Shown here one piece after another: positions 6,801 through 7,519 of a stretch of 7,519 bases of DNA; the stretch's first letter is position 1; every line of letters starts with the position of its first letter. Source of the DNA: Bacteroidota bacterium (GTDB lineage: Bacteria; Bacteroidota; Bacteroidia; B-17B0; Aurantibacillaceae). Made by a program: the position numbers and the translations under genes. The stretch spans positions 1 to 7,519 of the forward strand of contig CANJJP010000069.1 in NCBI GenBank assembly GCA_947474485.1, in the 5' to 3' direction. The notes beneath the pieces were generated by a model. That model had not been told where the DNA came from. It made no database searches and saw only the letters and a list, made by a program, of their open reading frames with translations.

Positions 6801-7519
6801 ATGATTTCAAAATTAGCTTATGTTCACCCAGATGCAAAAATTGGAAACAATGTAACCATTGAACCATTTGCTGCAATTTATGGAAATGTAGTAATTGGCG
6901 ATAATACTTGGATTGGTCCAAATGCAATCGTTATGGATTACAGCCGTATTGGAAAAAACTGTCAAATATTTCCAGGTGCTGTTGTTGGTGCTGTTCCACA
7001 AGATTTAAAATTTAAAGGTGAAGAAGCGTTAGCTGAAATTGGCGACAATTGTATTATAAGAGAGTGTGTTACCATTAATAGAGGAACTGCAGATCGTATG
7101 ACAACCAAAATTGGAAACAATTGTTTATTGATGGCTTACGTGCATGTAGCACATGATTGTATTATTGGCAACAATGTTATTCTTGCAAATAGTGTTGGTT
7201 TATCGGGTCACATAACTATTGAAGACTTCGCTATAATTGAAGGATTTGCAGCTGCTCAACAATTTGTAACTATCGGAGCTCATACATTTGTTGGTGGTTA
7301 TGCACAAATTAGAAAAGGCATTCCTCCTTTTGTTCGTGCTGCTCGTGATCCACTTCAATTTATTGGGGTTAACACAGTAGGTTTAGCTCGTAGAGGTTTT
7401 GCAAAAGAAGTAATTACCGAAATAGAAGATATTTACAGAATCATTTTTGTTCGCGGGCATAATGTAACAAAAGCATTAGAAATTGTTGAGCAGGAAATTC
7501 CTGACTCACCACACCGTAA
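6801..7519 (+). CDS. lpxA: Acyl-ACP--UDP-N-acetylglucosamine O-acyltransferase, 3' end beyond window
   Basis: LpxA catalyses the first lipid A step, moving a 3-hydroxyacyl chain from ACP to the 3-OH of UDP-GlcNAc in the cytoplasm. From the ATG at 6801, 239 codons are open to the right edge. The final TAA letters (7517-7519) are not in this frame, so the gene continues; the family is usually about 255-265 residues, so roughly 20 are missing. Hexapeptide repeats (IGNNVT, IGDNTW, IGKNCQ) form a beta-helix over about 1-170. The catalytic histidine is H118 in MAYVHVAHDC, and H137 (SGHITI) matches the second conserved histidine. NTVGLARRGF (191-200) marks the C-terminal helical domain. Two usually conserved spots differ: IIEG instead of IIGG (145-148), and Q153 where E. 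coli LpxA has H160 (AVHQF becomes AAQQF). The active-site core is intact, so I expect function. Confidence 0.93.
   Translation, partial: MISKLAYVHPDAKIGNNVTIEPFAAIYGNVVIGDNTWIGPNAIVMDYSRIGKNCQIFPGAVVGAVPQDLKFKGEEALAEIGDNCIIRECVTINRGTADRMTTKIGNNCLLMAYVHVAHDCIIGNNVILANSVGLSGHITIEDFAIIEGFAAAQQFVTIGAHTFVGGYAQIRKGIPPFVRAARDPLQFIGVNTVGLARRGFAKEVITEIEDIYRIIFVRGHNVTKALEIVEQEIPDSPHR

Noticed and set aside
6813..7001. Minus-strand open frame rich in N, S and I inside lpxA
   Set aside because: It is the antisense reading of the hexapeptide-repeat codons of LpxA, which explains its repetitive composition.
7517..7519. TAA at the very end of the window as the lpxA stop codon
   Set aside because: Counting from the ATG at 6801 gives 239 full codons plus two bases, so this TAA is out of frame and lpxA continues past the edge.

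Overview
The window looks like a piece of an AT-rich Bacteroidota chromosome (Flavobacteriia/Sphingobacteriia-like; genus not determinable by eye). Three things point there. The lipid A genes run lpxD, then a single lpxC-fabZ fusion, then lpxA, an arrangement known from this phylum. No start codon has a convincing Shine-Dalgarno sequence. Exact matches to the Bacteroidota -7 promoter box TAnnTTTG lie just upstream of two starts.

Layout, left to right. Bases 1-95 (minus strand) hold a 5'-truncated fragment of an IS3-type transposase that runs off the left edge. Next is a minus-strand MFS exporter (105-1364), divergent from a plus-strand pair, radC (true start probably 1483) and a short MerR-type regulator, separated by 2 bases. 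A minus-strand pair converges on these: upp (uracil phosphoribosyltransferase, 2977-3633), then an unrecognised four-helix membrane protein (2513-2974), again 2 bases apart. Bases 3634-4314 have no intact gene but contain a secreted-protein gene (3817-4254) interrupted by two in-frame stop codons. The right third is a tight plus-strand lipid A operon: lpxD (4315-5355), lpxC-fabZ (5364-6791) and lpxA (from 6801, still open at the right edge).

How the genes work together. LpxA attaches a 3-hydroxyacyl chain to UDP-GlcNAc, the LpxC domain deacetylates the product, and LpxD adds the second acyl chain. The FabZ domain dehydrates the same 3-hydroxyacyl-ACP pool for fatty acid elongation, so the operon encodes the branch point between phospholipid and lipid A synthesis. 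The other genes are housekeeping or unrelated: pyrimidine salvage, a RadC protein, a small regulator and an exporter.

I see no CRISPR array, tRNA, rRNA, defence island or clearly new multi-gene system. The observations most worth checking are the doubly interrupted secreted-protein gene, the transposase scar beside the exporter, -7 boxes placed 4 bases before two start codons (possible leaderless messages), and the uncharacterised membrane protein paired with upp.
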